Positions 29,436 to 38,236 of a DNA stretch of 52,725 nt are shown here, in pieces (within the stretch, counting starts at the first letter, position 1; the number at the start of each line of letters is the position of its first letter). Under the pieces are notes generated by a model. It saw nothing but the letters and a program-made list of their open reading frames with translations, ran no database searches and was not told where the DNA came from. This DNA comes from Acidimicrobiaceae bacterium (GTDB lineage: Bacteria; Actinomycetota; Acidimicrobiia; Acidimicrobiales; RAAP-2), in NCBI GenBank assembly GCA_027355725.1, contig DAIEHI010000187.1, forward strand, positions 1 to 52,725, given 5' to 3'. Made by a program: the position numbers and the translations under genes.

Positions 29436-31121
29436 TCATTGAGGCATTCCCTCGATGGGACCTTTGTCGTGCGCGCTTCCGCTAACCATTTCGATAGTTC
29501 GAGTGATGGCGACCGCGTCGAGCAATTGGCGATCATGCGAGACCAGCAATAGCGTCCCCGTGAAGTCTCTCAATGCACTCTCGAGTTGCTCGATGGCTAG
29601 AAGGTCCAGGTGGTTGGTGGGTTCATCGAGCACCAAGAAATTGACTCCGCGACCCTGAAATATTGCCAGCTCCGCTCGCGTGCGTTCACCCGGAGAGAGT
29701 TGCCAGGTCGGGCGAGTCACGTGTGTTGCGGTTAGTCCAAACTTGGCGAGTAGCGATCGTGTTTCGGAATTGGATAGTCCGCAAGTGTCCCCCACGTACT
29801 GAGCCAAGTCGTGGTCTCCACTGAGGGCTTGACGATCCTGACCGAGAACTCCCGTCACCACACTCGGTCCCTTCCAACGCTCACCACTGCTCAACGCGAG
29901 CGTCCCGAGCAGTGCCCCAACCAGGGTGGATTTCCCCGATCCGTTGGCGCCAATAAGTGCGACTCTCTCGCCCCAGCCAATTTCTAAGTTGGTAGGTCCA
30001 AGACGAAACGGACCTCGCTCAACAACTGCATTGGTCAGCTTCCCCACGACAGCACCTGCTCGCTTGGTTTCACTAATTGAGAAATGGAGGTCCCAGGCCT
30101 CGAAGGGTTTCTCAATGGCGTGTAGGCCCTCGAGTTGGCGATCGACTTGACGCGCCTTGTGGGCCAGGTTCTCTGTTCGATTGATCCGAAAGTCCCGCTG
30201 AGCCTTGTCGTTATCGCGAGGATTCTTGGTTTCCTTGCGTGCGCCTTCTACTGCCCACTGGCGCTGTCGGTTGGCCCTGCTCGTGAGCTGTTGGCGTCGC
30301 TTCTCGTACTCCTCGAACGCTTCGCTCGCGAGACGTTGCGCGTTGAGGCGCTCTGCCTGGTAGCCGGACCAACCACCACCGAACTCGCGCGCTGTCCGAC
30401 TTTGCTCGTCAATCTCGAGCACAGACGATACGGTCCTCTCAAGAAATGCACGGTCGTGCGAGATGATGACCGTTCCTCCTTCGCGCGAGCGAACCCACTG
30501 TTCAAGACGTTGCAGGCCAAAGAAGTCCAGGTCATTTGTGGGCTCATCGAGCAACACGATGTCGAACTTTGAGAGCTCCATGGCCGCCAGTGCAACCTTC
30601 GCTTCTTGCCCTCCGGAGAGAGTGGAAATCTGATGGCCCGCGATACCTCCAACACCGAGTTCACGGAGTAGCGAGTCAACCCTGGCATCGAAACTGCCGG
30701 CCCCGAGGGATTCAAATTGCGAGAGAGCTCGCTCGTAGCGGTCTTCAGCGTCGTGGGAACGTGACGCCAATTCAATACCAGCACGAATCAATCGCGCCTC
30801 CGCCCCATGAACACCAGTCCGTCGTGCCAGATTCTCGCGCACCGTCTCGCCTTGGTGGCGATCATGCTCTTGAGCCAACAAGCCCACGGTCGCACCAGGC
30901 GGAACGAGAGTAACGGTTCCGCTGTCGGGAACTTCAATGCCCCCCAGCAACTGCAGAAAGGTGGACTTCCCCACACCGTTCGGACCGATGATGCCGACAC
31001 AACTTTGTGGACCAACGCTCAGCGATACTCTGCGCAAAACGGTGCGACCGCCACGATCGTGGGTCAGTTCACGCGCAGCAAGTACCGCTGGGGTGATGGG
31101 GGAAGAGTGCGACAAAGGCAT
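29436..31121 (-). CDS. ABC-F ATPase, possible ribosome-protection antibiotic resistance
   Basis: The 561-residue protein has two ABC domains and no membrane segment. Domain 1: GPNGVGKST, LSGGQEAK, LLDEPTNDLD. Domain 2: GANGSGKST, LSPGERTRAEL, VLDEPTNHLD. Between them is a long charged linker (about residues 245-330) with EYEKRRQQLTSRANRQRQW, the helical hairpin ABC-F proteins push toward the ribosomal peptidyl-transferase centre. Actinobacterial resistance ABC-F proteins share this layout, but so do housekeeping members. Resistance is favoured by its place in a mobile element with an exporter and acetyltransferases. A 389-bp gap precedes the start and may hold a regulatory leader. Confidence 0.85.
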   Translation of the reverse strand: MPLSHSSPITPAVLAARELTHDRGGRTVLRRVSLSVGPQSCVGIIGPNGVGKSTFLQLLGGIEVPDSGTVTLVPPGATVGLLAQEHDRHQGETVRENLARRTGVHGAEARLIRAGIELASRSHDAEDRYERALSQFESLGAGSFDARVDSLLRELGVGGIAGHQISTLSGGQEAKVALAAMELSKFDIVLLDEPTNDLDFFGLQRLEQWVRSREGGTVIISHDRAFLERTVSSVLEIDEQSRTAREFGGGWSGYQAERLNAQRLASEAFEEYEKRRQQLTSRANRQRQWAVEGARKETKNPRDNDKAQRDFRINRTENLAHKARQVDRQLEGLHAIEKPFEAWDLHFSISETKRAGAVVGKLTNAVVERGPFRLGPTNLEIGWGERVALIGANGSGKSTLVGALLGTLALSSGERWKGPSVVTGVLGQDRQALSGDHDLAQYVGDTCGLSNSETRSLLAKFGLTATHVTRPTWQLSPGERTRAELAIFQGRGVNFLVLDEPTNHLDLLAIEQLESALRDFTGTLLLVSHDRQLLDAVAITRTIEMVSGSAHDKGPIEGMPQ

Positions 31122-31510
31122 CCGAAATCTCCGTGAACGAGGGACAAGGTTCGAGGGGAATACTTCGGTTAGTTACGCACGTTTTGATAGTAGTACGGGT
31201 GCACGAGAATTTTCCTGGACCGTCGGCCAAATTGAGACACACAGCAGCTTGGGAAGCTGTCATTCGTAAAGTGTCATTGACGGTAAACACACTGATCAGA
31301 GGCTATTTTAGAGATGGAGAAATTGGGCGGTACGCGGCACTGGCGCTTCATGGGCGCTAAAGCAGCGAGTATGCAACACGATTGGATCAATTTCTCGATG
31401 CAGCAAGTACCTCTGGGGTTTGTGTGGGTTCGCGGGGGTTGCAGCTGGCCTTCAGCAATCGACGAGGATCAATTCGAGCATCTTTACGTTTTGTGGTGAG
31501 GTGATCAAAG
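31122..31510. other. 389-bp gap upstream of the ABC-F gene, with a tRNA-arm-like hairpin
   Basis: No convincing gene is seen. On the minus strand, reading toward the ABC-F gene, there is a 15-nt sequence (31259-31245) identical to the tRNA-Gly anticodon arm core: a 6-bp stem CAGCTT/AAGCTG around CCC. ABC-F resistance genes often have long attenuated leaders, so this gap could be one. A plus-strand 61-codon frame (31314-31499) rich in aromatics is not recognised and is left uncalled. Confidence 0.4.
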
Positions 31511-32446
31511 TTATGAGAGCCCTATCCGTGGCTGGGCATTCCCGAAAGGGAAACGGCCCTCCGTCAGATGTTTGAGCGTGACCGAAGAATGCCCCTTGTT
31601 TCGTTGGTAGTAGTCGGCCACACTTGGTCGCATGTGACGAATCCAGGGTTCGTTTCCCCTCGATGAAATGAGTGAATGAAGACTTCCGTCAAAACTGATC
31701 CCTGGCGACCACGGACCAGTCCATACTCGGTCGACAGCAGTTGAAAATTCAAGCGGTTCGTTCGAAATCTGAAAGGTCAAGAGGTCGGCCCAGTTTCGAT
31801 AGTCGGTCTGATCGATCCACACGAATAGATGTTTTTCACAGTCCGAGTGTTTCTTCAACTTTCCTTGATTCGCGAGCACAGCTTCTTCAACGACTTGCTT
31901 CAGCGAAGGGTCATTGGGGACACCGTCGTACACCCAGCCGATGGCCGCGTATGCGGGGCCATACGGAGGCTTGTCGAGCAGAGACCCGTGCCGCACGCCG
32001 AGCTCTCTCAGCGCGACGATTGCTTCCCTGGCAGCCTCGGAGATATCGAGTGAAAAGTGAAAATTCAAAAGGTCGCCACCGCCGAGTGGGCACTCTTTCT
32101 CAAGCTGAACTAAGTGTGCAGGTGAATGGGATTTGAACTTCTTGACTCCTGCGCCTGTCTTACGCCGACCAGCTCCGTCAAGTTGGATCGACCAGTTTCT
32201 TTCAATTCCCGGACACACCCAGGCACCGGAACCGATCGCCTTAGCTTGTTCCGCCCGCTCCTTAACAGTAGAACTCGTCACTTCAAGTATCAATCGGGAT
32301 CCGTCGGGCAACAGAATCTCGAAGTCGCATTCCATTGGCCCGACCCTTTTCGAGCGGTCATCGAGACGCTTCGGTATACCGAGAAGTTCTGCCGCAACAA
32401 TCCAGGCCGCTTCGTTCTCCCGATCGAACTCGGATTCCAATCTCAT
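31511..32446 (-). CDS. Unknown protein with possible PD-(D/E)XK-like motif, operon partner of HEPN protein
   Basis: The 311-residue protein is unrecognised overall. Near residues 38-56 it has PMECDFEILLPDGS followed by LILEVTSST, an acidic residue in a strand, a turn and E-V-T in the next strand. This resembles the core of PD-(D/E)XK nucleases with T in place of K, so catalysis is uncertain. The C-terminal region has W-rich segments (NWADLLTF, GPWSPG, GNEPWIR). No membrane helices are seen. Its ATG overlaps the TGA of the upstream HEPN gene as ATGA, so the two are translated together. A defence or toxin function is inferred from context. Confidence 0.6.
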   Translation of the reverse strand: MRLESEFDRENEAAWIVAAELLGIPKRLDDRSKRVGPMECDFEILLPDGSRLILEVTSSTVKERAEQAKAIGSGAWVCPGIERNWSIQLDGAGRRKTGAGVKKFKSHSPAHLVQLEKECPLGGGDLLNFHFSLDISEAAREAIVALRELGVRHGSLLDKPPYGPAYAAIGWVYDGVPNDPSLKQVVEEAVLANQGKLKKHSDCEKHLFVWIDQTDYRNWADLLTFQISNEPLEFSTAVDRVWTGPWSPGISFDGSLHSLISSRGNEPWIRHMRPSVADYYQRNKGHSSVTLKHLTEGRFPFGNAQPRIGLS

Positions 32447-33639
32447 GTCCTAATTGTCGCACCGGCAAGGGCCGGAATCGCGCTGACAGCTTCCTCGCGC
32501 GTCTGACACGCTCGGCAAGGTTCGAGGTGGTCGTGGTCTTCGTCGAGATGGAATGACGCCCAGCTCAGAATTTGTGTTGTCAGTCCGACGAGGCGGCTTG
32601 CGTCAAGATCGTCGAGCATCCACAATCCTTCGTGCAGGGCGTCATTACGCCGCCCGTAGAGATTGAGAATCCAGGCCTGGACTTGCTCGGGCGTCATACC
32701 GCCGATTGACACCAGAGGTGCGACATGAGCTGCGATGGCCGCACCTTTTCCTTGACGAACGGGGGTGCCTCCAACAAAGAGGCATTCGAGTGCGCTCATG
32801 GCGGCCGCAACACGTTCCGATGGCCACTCGCTCGTGAAGCATCGACGGAGCCAGCGCGCAGCAGCGAGAACCCGAGTCTCCCAGTCGTTCCGATCTGGCG
32901 GCTCTTTTGCAGCGCTGGCCTCAAGACCTCGATACCCAAGTGTCATTGTCGCGTCAAAGCCAAGCCTGGTTACGACGAATCCCTCGTCCGCGCCAGCAGA
33001 GGAGCGAGCATCGCCTTCTTCGTCAAGGATTGCTACTCCAGTGCTGCCGCCGTCAATGTGCTCACCGATGAGGTGAAGGATTGAACGGGTCTCATCGAAT
33101 CGATCGCGTGCTCGAACACGTGCAGATTCCTGATCCCGCGCGTGAACTGTTGTCGCGAGCACAGGCGGGGGCGTCTCGTGTTCCAGTACTCCCGCCATTC
33201 CCGATTGTTCCCCGATTTGCGGCACTGACTCGAGCGTCAGGTGCACGACGCAACGTCCGACTCGTAGTGGTGCCTGTGCGAAGTGCCCGCGGACGTGTTC
33301 CAGCACAGTCCACTCTCGCAGTGGTTCGTCAATCAAGCCTTCCAGCTCAGCGAAGCCAGTATCGATGTCTTGGTCGAGTGCGACACGACACGTGTAGGCA
33401 AGCCATCCATGGACCGTCGAAAGGGTGGGGCCGCCGGTCCTCAACGAATGGTTGATCAGCTCGTACGTGACGCGCTGCAGGGCGGTGTATCCATTGCCTT
33501 CAAAGGACAGGTTGGCTCCGCCGAAGATCGCATGCGGCGGTGCGAGATTTCTGCCCAGTTCGGGGTACGGCGTGGCCAAGGAGACGAGCTCCGTAAAGGC
33601 CGTTTTCAACTCCGTTCGCTTGTCCATGCACACCATCAT
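32443..33639 (-). CDS. HEPN-domain protein (Apea-like), possible RNase effector
   Basis: The 398-residue protein has a C-terminal HEPN-like domain. LYGRRNDALHEG contains R331-N-D-A-L-H336, the R-x4-H catalytic pattern with a polar residue after Arg. It is preceded by AMSALECLFVGG, a helix resembling the first HEPN helix of Apea-like proteins. After it, HDHLEPCRAC gives H-x-H and C-x2-C spacing, a possible zinc site. The N-terminal 200 residues are unrecognised. GAGG precedes a pair of ATGs at 33639 and 33636; either could be used. It overlaps the partner gene by 4 nt. Most HEPN R-x4-6-H proteins are RNases in toxin or antiviral systems. Confidence 0.7.
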   Translation of the reverse strand: MMVCMDKRTELKTAFTELVSLATPYPELGRNLAPPHAIFGGANLSFEGNGYTALQRVTYELINHSLRTGGPTLSTVHGWLAYTCRVALDQDIDTGFAELEGLIDEPLREWTVLEHVRGHFAQAPLRVGRCVVHLTLESVPQIGEQSGMAGVLEHETPPPVLATTVHARDQESARVRARDRFDETRSILHLIGEHIDGGSTGVAILDEEGDARSSAGADEGFVVTRLGFDATMTLGYRGLEASAAKEPPDRNDWETRVLAAARWLRRCFTSEWPSERVAAAMSALECLFVGGTPVRQGKGAAIAAHVAPLVSIGGMTPEQVQAWILNLYGRRNDALHEGLWMLDDLDASRLVGLTTQILSWASFHLDEDHDHLEPCRACQTREEAVSAIPALAGATIRT

Positions 33640-34125
33640 GGACCTCGTGTGCGGCGCTGAGGTGTCAATGAAAACCCACGCGCCTCGCGAAGCATACGGC
33701 CAGCACCCAGAGCCGGGGCCTCTCAGAAACGAGGAAACTTTGCAGCCTCGGTTTGGCCGGGCTGCTTAAGGTTTTGGTCTTGCCCCGTGCGACAGACGCC
33801 GTATCCATGGATTCAGGGGCGAATTCGGCGCCATCGTCGACCCTACGGGCGAGAATCTGTGGTGAACGTGGCAAATGGCGTCGCTCGCGAATTTGCGTCA
33901 TCGCGCCGTGTTGGGTGGTCGAGTACGCGGCTACGGTGCTTCGGTACGACAAACGTCGCTGAAGGTGCCTCAGTCTCCGCCCTCTGGGCAGTTGGCGTTC
34001 GCGGGCAGTTAGTTCAGCAGGTCGTTTTATCCCTGATGTGTCCGGCCAGGTTCATCCAGTGAGTGCCGTTGTTCGCGAGGAGCGTGCTGTACCATCGCCA
34101 CACAATGGTGGGGAGGTATCGACCG
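33640..34125. other. 486-bp gap between divergent HEPN genes
   Basis: Only short, low-quality reading frames occur on both strands and none resembles a protein family. The gap separates two HEPN genes transcribed away from each other, so it should hold both promoters. No clear inverted repeat or -35/-10 pair stood out by eye. Confidence 0.5.
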
Positions 34126-34674
34126 GTGAACGACGAGTCACAACCTATGGAAGATGCGGAGGATGTTGATGAGGAGATGAGTCCCAAGCAAGAAGCGATT
34201 TTTATTCGTCGCTACCACCTCGGCGCTGTCGCAGAGGAGTCTGCCCACATGGAGTCGTTACTGCGGAGCATCTTCAGTGCGCTGCTCGGCTCTCCCCGTG
34301 CGAACGTTGTCGCCGCTGGCCAGTCGGTGACATGGCTGATAGAAAACTCGCTCGCCGTAATTGATGCCAACGACAAAGTTCGTGGTCCCTCGCTCGGCGA
34401 GTCCGACAATGTCGCTCGTTTCCGTTCTGCAATTGCGGGGTGTAAAGACCTCAACACCAGGAGAAACCATCTGATCCACGGTGCCTGGGTCGACGGGCTC
34501 CCCGATGGTCGGCCCGGGCACTCTCTGTTGCGAAGCAAATTGCGCCAGCCGTGGCCATTTGCGGAAGAGGTGAGTTCGAATGACATCGAAAAGTTGGCGA
34601 GAGACCTGGCGTCCGCAGTGAGTGAACTGATGAAGGCGATTTTTGAAGTCAAAGGAATCATCGCGGGGACCTAA
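34126..34674 (+). CDS. Small HEPN-like protein
   Basis: This 182-residue, mostly helical, acidic-N-terminal protein contains LNTRRNHLIHGAW, giving R113-N-H-L-I-H118, another R-x4-H HEPN pattern followed by Gly as in many HEPN RNases. An upstream helix with SLLRSIFSALLG precedes it. GTG 34126 is preferred because GGGGAGG lies 9 nt before it; an ATG at 34105 is also in frame. It is divergent from the HEPN operon. The R-x4-H is clear, but fold assignment without an alignment is tentative. Confidence 0.65.
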   Translation: MNDESQPMEDAEDVDEEMSPKQEAIFIRRYHLGAVAEESAHMESLLRSIFSALLGSPRANVVAAGQSVTWLIENSLAVIDANDKVRGPSLGESDNVARFRSAIAGCKDLNTRRNHLIHGAWVDGLPDGRPGHSLLRSKLRQPWPFAEEVSSNDIEKLARDLASAVSELMKAIFEVKGIIAGT

Positions 34675-35004
34675 GTTGAAGGATATGCCTCTCAGCGGAA
34701 TTGTCGGCCAAGTACTACTTGTCGCACTACCGAGCTGCCACCCTCATCTTTAATATGACGTAAAGAAGAGTTCATCCCCGAAGTGCCTTTCAGCCCCTTG
34801 TCGAGACAAGTCCCAGTGCCCGAGGACGGCGTGCGCGAAGCGCCAAGCCGGCCGTTCGGGCTCCCTGAGTGATCATCAAAATCAATGAAACACTGACATT
34901 CCACAAGTATTTGGGTTCGTCGCCCAAGTTTCTGTCCCCAAACGCCAAATCGGAGTGGCTACTTCTATAGAGGGCGAAACTATCGCTCCTCTGCAAGGAG
35001 CACC
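34675..35004. other. 330-bp gap without a convincing gene
   Basis: No reading frame looks protein-like on either strand. The gap lies between the small HEPN gene and the ICE-type remnant. It may contain the promoter for the small gene, xis and integrase that follow, but no element is called. Confidence 0.5.
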
Positions 35005-35160
35005 ATGCGACTACCCATTGACACCGGATCCGTGAAGTTTGCGGCGGCCGGACCTGCTGCTCCTCTTCACGACAATGATGTTGTTACAAGGAGCCGCGAT
35101 GCGAACACAACTCACCGGAGTCGCATGCGCCATGGCCCACAATCTTTGACCGGACGATGA
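35005..35160 (+). CDS. Small actinobacterial-ICE-type protein, probably truncated remnant
   Basis: This 51-codon frame starts at ATG 35005 with AAGGAG 4 nt upstream. It opens MRLPIDTGSVKFAAAGPAAP and continues with Asp-rich text (DNDVVTRSRDAN). This opening resembles the short (about 120-residue) proteins starting M-x-(L/I/M)-P-I-D-T that sit beside replication and excision genes of actinobacterial integrative elements such as pSAM2 relatives. The rest is missing, which fits a decayed element. The resemblance is from memory and was not searched. Confidence 0.45.
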   Translation: MRLPIDTGSVKFAAAGPAAPLHDNDVVTRSRDANTTHRSRMRHGPQSLTGR

Positions 35161-35243
35161 AGACCCGGTTACCTGTAGCTCACATGAATGGTCGATTCCA
35201 ACCGCGAGGCAGAGCACATCCGCATCTACATGTCAGGACTCCT

Positions 35244-35492
35244 ATGAATAGCAAGACGAGTCTCCAACCACTCCACACGTCTCAAATCGGAGCCACCCTC
35301 AAGTACGACGCTGGTCCGCTTTTAGATATTGGAGCCACCGCGAATCGACTGGGGTGCTCGGAGAGGTTCGTTCGACGCCTCGTGCAAGAACGTCGTATCC
35401 CTTTTGTCAAGTTGGGTGGTACCCGAGTGAGGTTCGTGGTTTCTGACCTTGACACGTGGGTGACCGGTCAGCGCGTCGAGCCCAGGCGGTGA
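35244..35492 (+). CDS. HTH protein, excisionase-like (Xis)
   Basis: The 82-residue protein has the excisionase/MerR-like HTH pattern: LLDIGATANRLGCSERFVRRLV, then a wing with RRIPFVKLGGTRVRF and DLDTWV. Such proteins are typically encoded directly before tyrosine integrases and steer excision by bending attachment DNA. ATG 35244 gives a protein beginning just before the conserved part; an in-frame ATG at 35184 is possible. It lies 156 bp before the integrase. Confidence 0.8.
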   Translation: MNSKTSLQPLHTSQIGATLKYDAGPLLDIGATANRLGCSERFVRRLVQERRIPFVKLGGTRVRFVVSDLDTWVTGQRVEPRR

Positions 35493-35648
35493 CGAGAGAT
35501 TCTGCATTTCAGACAGTCGACCCGCAAAGGGCGGGATGCGAAGCGCATGTTCCCCAATGGCCTCATGTCTCACCAGATTGAGAAGATCTTGCGGAACTGG
35601 TCCTAGTCCCGACCGTTGTGAGTACCTATCGAAAGCTGAGGTCGCATA

Positions 35649-36821
35649 ATGACAGGTCGTCGGCACTTCGGCACCGTGCGCAAGCGCCCCTCGGGTCGAT
35701 GGCAGGCCGTCTATTGGTATGAAGGTCGTCTCCACTCCGGAGGCACATTCAGCTCAAAGGCCGACGCACTCGCACGCCTCTCCACGATCGAGGCTGACTT
35801 TCGTCGCGGCGCGTGGATTGATCCGGCGGCGGGCCAAATCACGATGAAGCAGTACGCCACCGAGTGGCTCGTCCGCAGACCCGGTCTCTCGGTTCGAACG
35901 AGAGAGCTTTACGAGGACCTGCTGCGACTCCACGTACTCCCTTCATTGGGACCATCAACGCTCGCGGGGCTTTCACCATCAAAGATTCGAGACTGGAATT
36001 CGGAACTTGCCGTCCGACATCCCAGCACCGCTTCGAAGGCGTATCGCCTCCTCTCAACCGTCATGCGAACTGCCGTGGACGACGGTCTCATCATCAAGAC
36101 CCCCTGCAAGGTCAGTGGAGCCGGTACTGAGCACGCGGTCGAGCGCCCGATGGCGACCATCGCCGAGGTGCAAGTCCTCACCTCCGCGTTGCCTGATTGC
36201 CTTCAACTCGTCGTGCAACTCGCGACGTGGTGTCAACTCCGGCGAGGCGAGATCCTCGGTCTGCGACGACGAGATATCGACCTCCTACACGAGACCGTTC
36301 GAATCGAGCAGAGTCGGACCTTCACGCGCGACGGGAGTTCTCTCACCAAGTCACCAAAGACCGTGGCGGGTCGACGGACTTTGTCCATTCCCGAGAATGT
36401 CTTGAACGCACTCACTAGACACTTGAACGATTTCACCAAACCCGACAAGGATGCCCTTCTCTTCACGACGAATTCTGGAAGTCCGCTAACGGCCGCTTCC
36501 CTTCAGCGTGCGTGGTCCAAGGCTCGACTGGTTGCCATGCGCCCAGACCTTCATCTTCACGATCTTCGACACACTGGCTTGACACTCGCCGCAGCAACGG
36601 GTGCTACGACGGCAGAACTCATGCATCGTGCGGGACACGCATCAGCGAGTGCGGCGTTACGCTACCAACACGCGACAAGAGACCGAGACCACGTTCTCGC
36701 CGATGCACTCGCGCAACTCGTAAGGTCCGCCGGTGTTACCGATTTCAACCCGCGAACAATGAACGGAGATGTGGTCTCACCAATTCCTGGTGACAAATCC
36801 ACAACCCGCATGATTCGCTGA
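35649..36821 (+). CDS. Tyrosine site-specific integrase
   Basis: The 390-residue recombinase would integrate the element into tRNA-Gly and excise it. An N-terminal AP2-like arm-binding region (residues 5-60, RPSGRWQAVYWYEGR) is followed by a SAM-like core-binding domain (about 65-155) and the catalytic domain. Catalytic residues in order: R198 in LRRGE, K234, H304 and R307 in HDLRH, H330 in AGHAS, Y339 in RYQH. All are present, so it is probably active. The arm-binding domain fits the phased TATGCCC repeats at both element ends. Confidence 0.95.
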   Translation: MTGRRHFGTVRKRPSGRWQAVYWYEGRLHSGGTFSSKADALARLSTIEADFRRGAWIDPAAGQITMKQYATEWLVRRPGLSVRTRELYEDLLRLHVLPSLGPSTLAGLSPSKIRDWNSELAVRHPSTASKAYRLLSTVMRTAVDDGLIIKTPCKVSGAGTEHAVERPMATIAEVQVLTSALPDCLQLVVQLATWCQLRRGEILGLRRRDIDLLHETVRIEQSRTFTRDGSSLTKSPKTVAGRRTLSIPENVLNALTRHLNDFTKPDKDALLFTTNSGSPLTAASLQRAWSKARLVAMRPDLHLHDLRHTGLTLAAATGATTAELMHRAGHASASAALRYQHATRDRDHVLADALAQLVRSAGVTDFNPRTMNGDVVSPIPGDKSTTRMIR

Positions 36822-36843
36822 CGCGCTTAGTTAACATCTTCCA

Positions 36844-37350
36844 ATGTCCGTGATGCTCCGAAGTTTCCGTCCGACAGACGAGGAGGCAGCGCTCGCAGCA
36901 TGGGCTGAGTTCCAGGGATCTGGGTTTGACTTTCTTCCATTCGACTATGAGACGAGCATTCCTTGGACTGAGTGGCTCGTTCAGATGGAGCGCTACCGCG
37001 AGGGCATCAACCTCCCTGCGTACCGCGTGCGGTCAGCTTTCTTAGCGGCCGACGTCGAAGGTGAGCTCGTGGGCTCCGTTTCCATTCGCTTCGCGCTGAA
37101 TGATTTCCTCGCGACTAGAGGTGGCCACATCGGATACGGCGTCATTCCCAGGTTTCGACGGCGTGGCTACGCGACAGAGATTCTCCGTCAAGCCATCGAG
37201 ATCGCACACGCCGAAGGCGTGCGTCCACTGCTCCTCACTTGTGACGACGACAACGTAGCGTCCGCCACGGTTATCGAACGTTGCGGCGGGGTGTTGGAAG
37301 CCATCATGACCGACGATGATGGAGTGGCCTTTCGTCGTTACTGGATCTGA
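36844..37350 (+). CDS. GNAT-family N-acetyltransferase
   Basis: The 168-residue protein transfers acyl from acyl-CoA. The CoA-binding motif A is GYGVIPRFRRRGYATEIL near residue 98, with Q/R-x-x-G-x-G/A loop RRRGYA. The last strand reads NVASATVIERCGGVLEA. It starts 22 bp after the integrase stop. The substrate is unknown; RimJ/aminoglycoside-type GNATs look similar. It is one of three intact GNATs plus one fragment in the element. Confidence 0.88.
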   Translation: MSVMLRSFRPTDEEAALAAWAEFQGSGFDFLPFDYETSIPWTEWLVQMERYREGINLPAYRVRSAFLAADVEGELVGSVSIRFALNDFLATRGGHIGYGVIPRFRRRGYATEILRQAIEIAHAEGVRPLLLTCDDDNVASATVIERCGGVLEAIMTDDDGVAFRRYWI

Positions 37351-37407
37351 TTCGAAGGGGTTCAAACCGAACTCACGAGCGCCAGCGACTTGGTTACCGG
37401 GTTTGTG

Positions 37408-38214
37408 TCAAGTAGCCGAGAGACGATAGCAACGCTCTTCGCCGTGCAGCGTGAATCCAGCGCGTACCAGTAGAGGTCCCGATGTCGTCGGACGAGCTCG
37501 CGTGACAGCAATCATGGCTCCACTCTCTTGCGCCCGACGTAAACGTTCTGAAAGCAACGCTCGATAGCAGCCGCGATTGCGGAACTCTGGCAAGGTGACC
37601 GCCCCATACAGTCGCGCCACTTCACCATGCAAGGCACAGTGAGCTGTCGCGGCCGGCTCTCCTTCGATCAACGTCACAAGTTGAAAGCCGGACCCCATCT
37701 CAAGTTGACTCTTAACTTCATCCAACCGATCAGACAGCGCCGCTTCTTCGAAGGCCCCCCTACCCCAGCCACGAGTCTCGACGAGGGTCGACGCTCGCAC
37801 GGTCTCCTCGTCGCACACCAACTTGATCGTGATCTCTCCGTCTGCGAGATTCCGGTGTACGCCCGCAACGAGTTCCTTGGCCAGGATTTGGACCGAGTCA
37901 GTCAGCTCTCCGCTCCGAGCCTGCAGCATCGACTCCAATCCTTCCGGAGACGACGCCGCAGTCACCCACCAGTGCACCTCGTCAAGCCCGCGCTCCATCA
38001 GAATTTGTACGACCTCACGAAAGACCGCGTCGAACGAGCTCGAGATACTCGACCACGTGACCTGCGCGACAGGGAAGGTCGGTGAGATCCATCTCGGCGG
38101 AAAGATCAGGAGTCGGTAATCCTCGGTCGCAATCTGTACGACATCGTCGGACACCGACGACGAATCCAGCGAGTCCAGTTCAGCCAATACCCGCTCGGTC
38201 GTCCAAGTGCTCAA
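37408..38214 (-). CDS. GNAT-family acetyltransferase
   Basis: The 268-residue protein has its acetyltransferase core near the C-terminus: ARLYGAVTLPEFRNRGCYRALL supplies the CoA loop, followed by an alpha/beta end LLVRAGFTLHGEERCY. The N-terminal half may be a second, degenerate GNAT unit. TTG 38214 is chosen because AAGGAG lies 5 nt before it and it clears the upstream gene by 22 bp; a GTG at 38250 overlaps that gene. It is probably co-transcribed with the GNAT gene upstream. The substrate is unknown. Confidence 0.8.
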   Translation of the reverse strand: MSTWTTERVLAELDSLDSSSVSDDVVQIATEDYRLLIFPPRWISPTFPVAQVTWSSISSSFDAVFREVVQILMERGLDEVHWWVTAASSPEGLESMLQARSGELTDSVQILAKELVAGVHRNLADGEITIKLVCDEETVRASTLVETRGWGRGAFEEAALSDRLDEVKSQLEMGSGFQLVTLIEGEPAATAHCALHGEVARLYGAVTLPEFRNRGCYRALLSERLRRAQESGAMIAVTRARPTTSGPLLVRAGFTLHGEERCYRLSAT

Positions 38215-38236
38215 CTCAGCTCCTTCGGTCCCTCGT

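Noticed and set aside
31069..31290. Possible 73-codon leader peptide overlapping the ABC-F start
   Set aside because: No Shine-Dalgarno site and no attenuator-style peptide; probably an out-of-frame shadow.
31314..31499. 61-codon plus-strand frame upstream of the ABC-F gene
   Set aside because: Aromatic-rich and not low quality, but no ribosome site, family or partner could be seen, so it is only mentioned in the gap entry.
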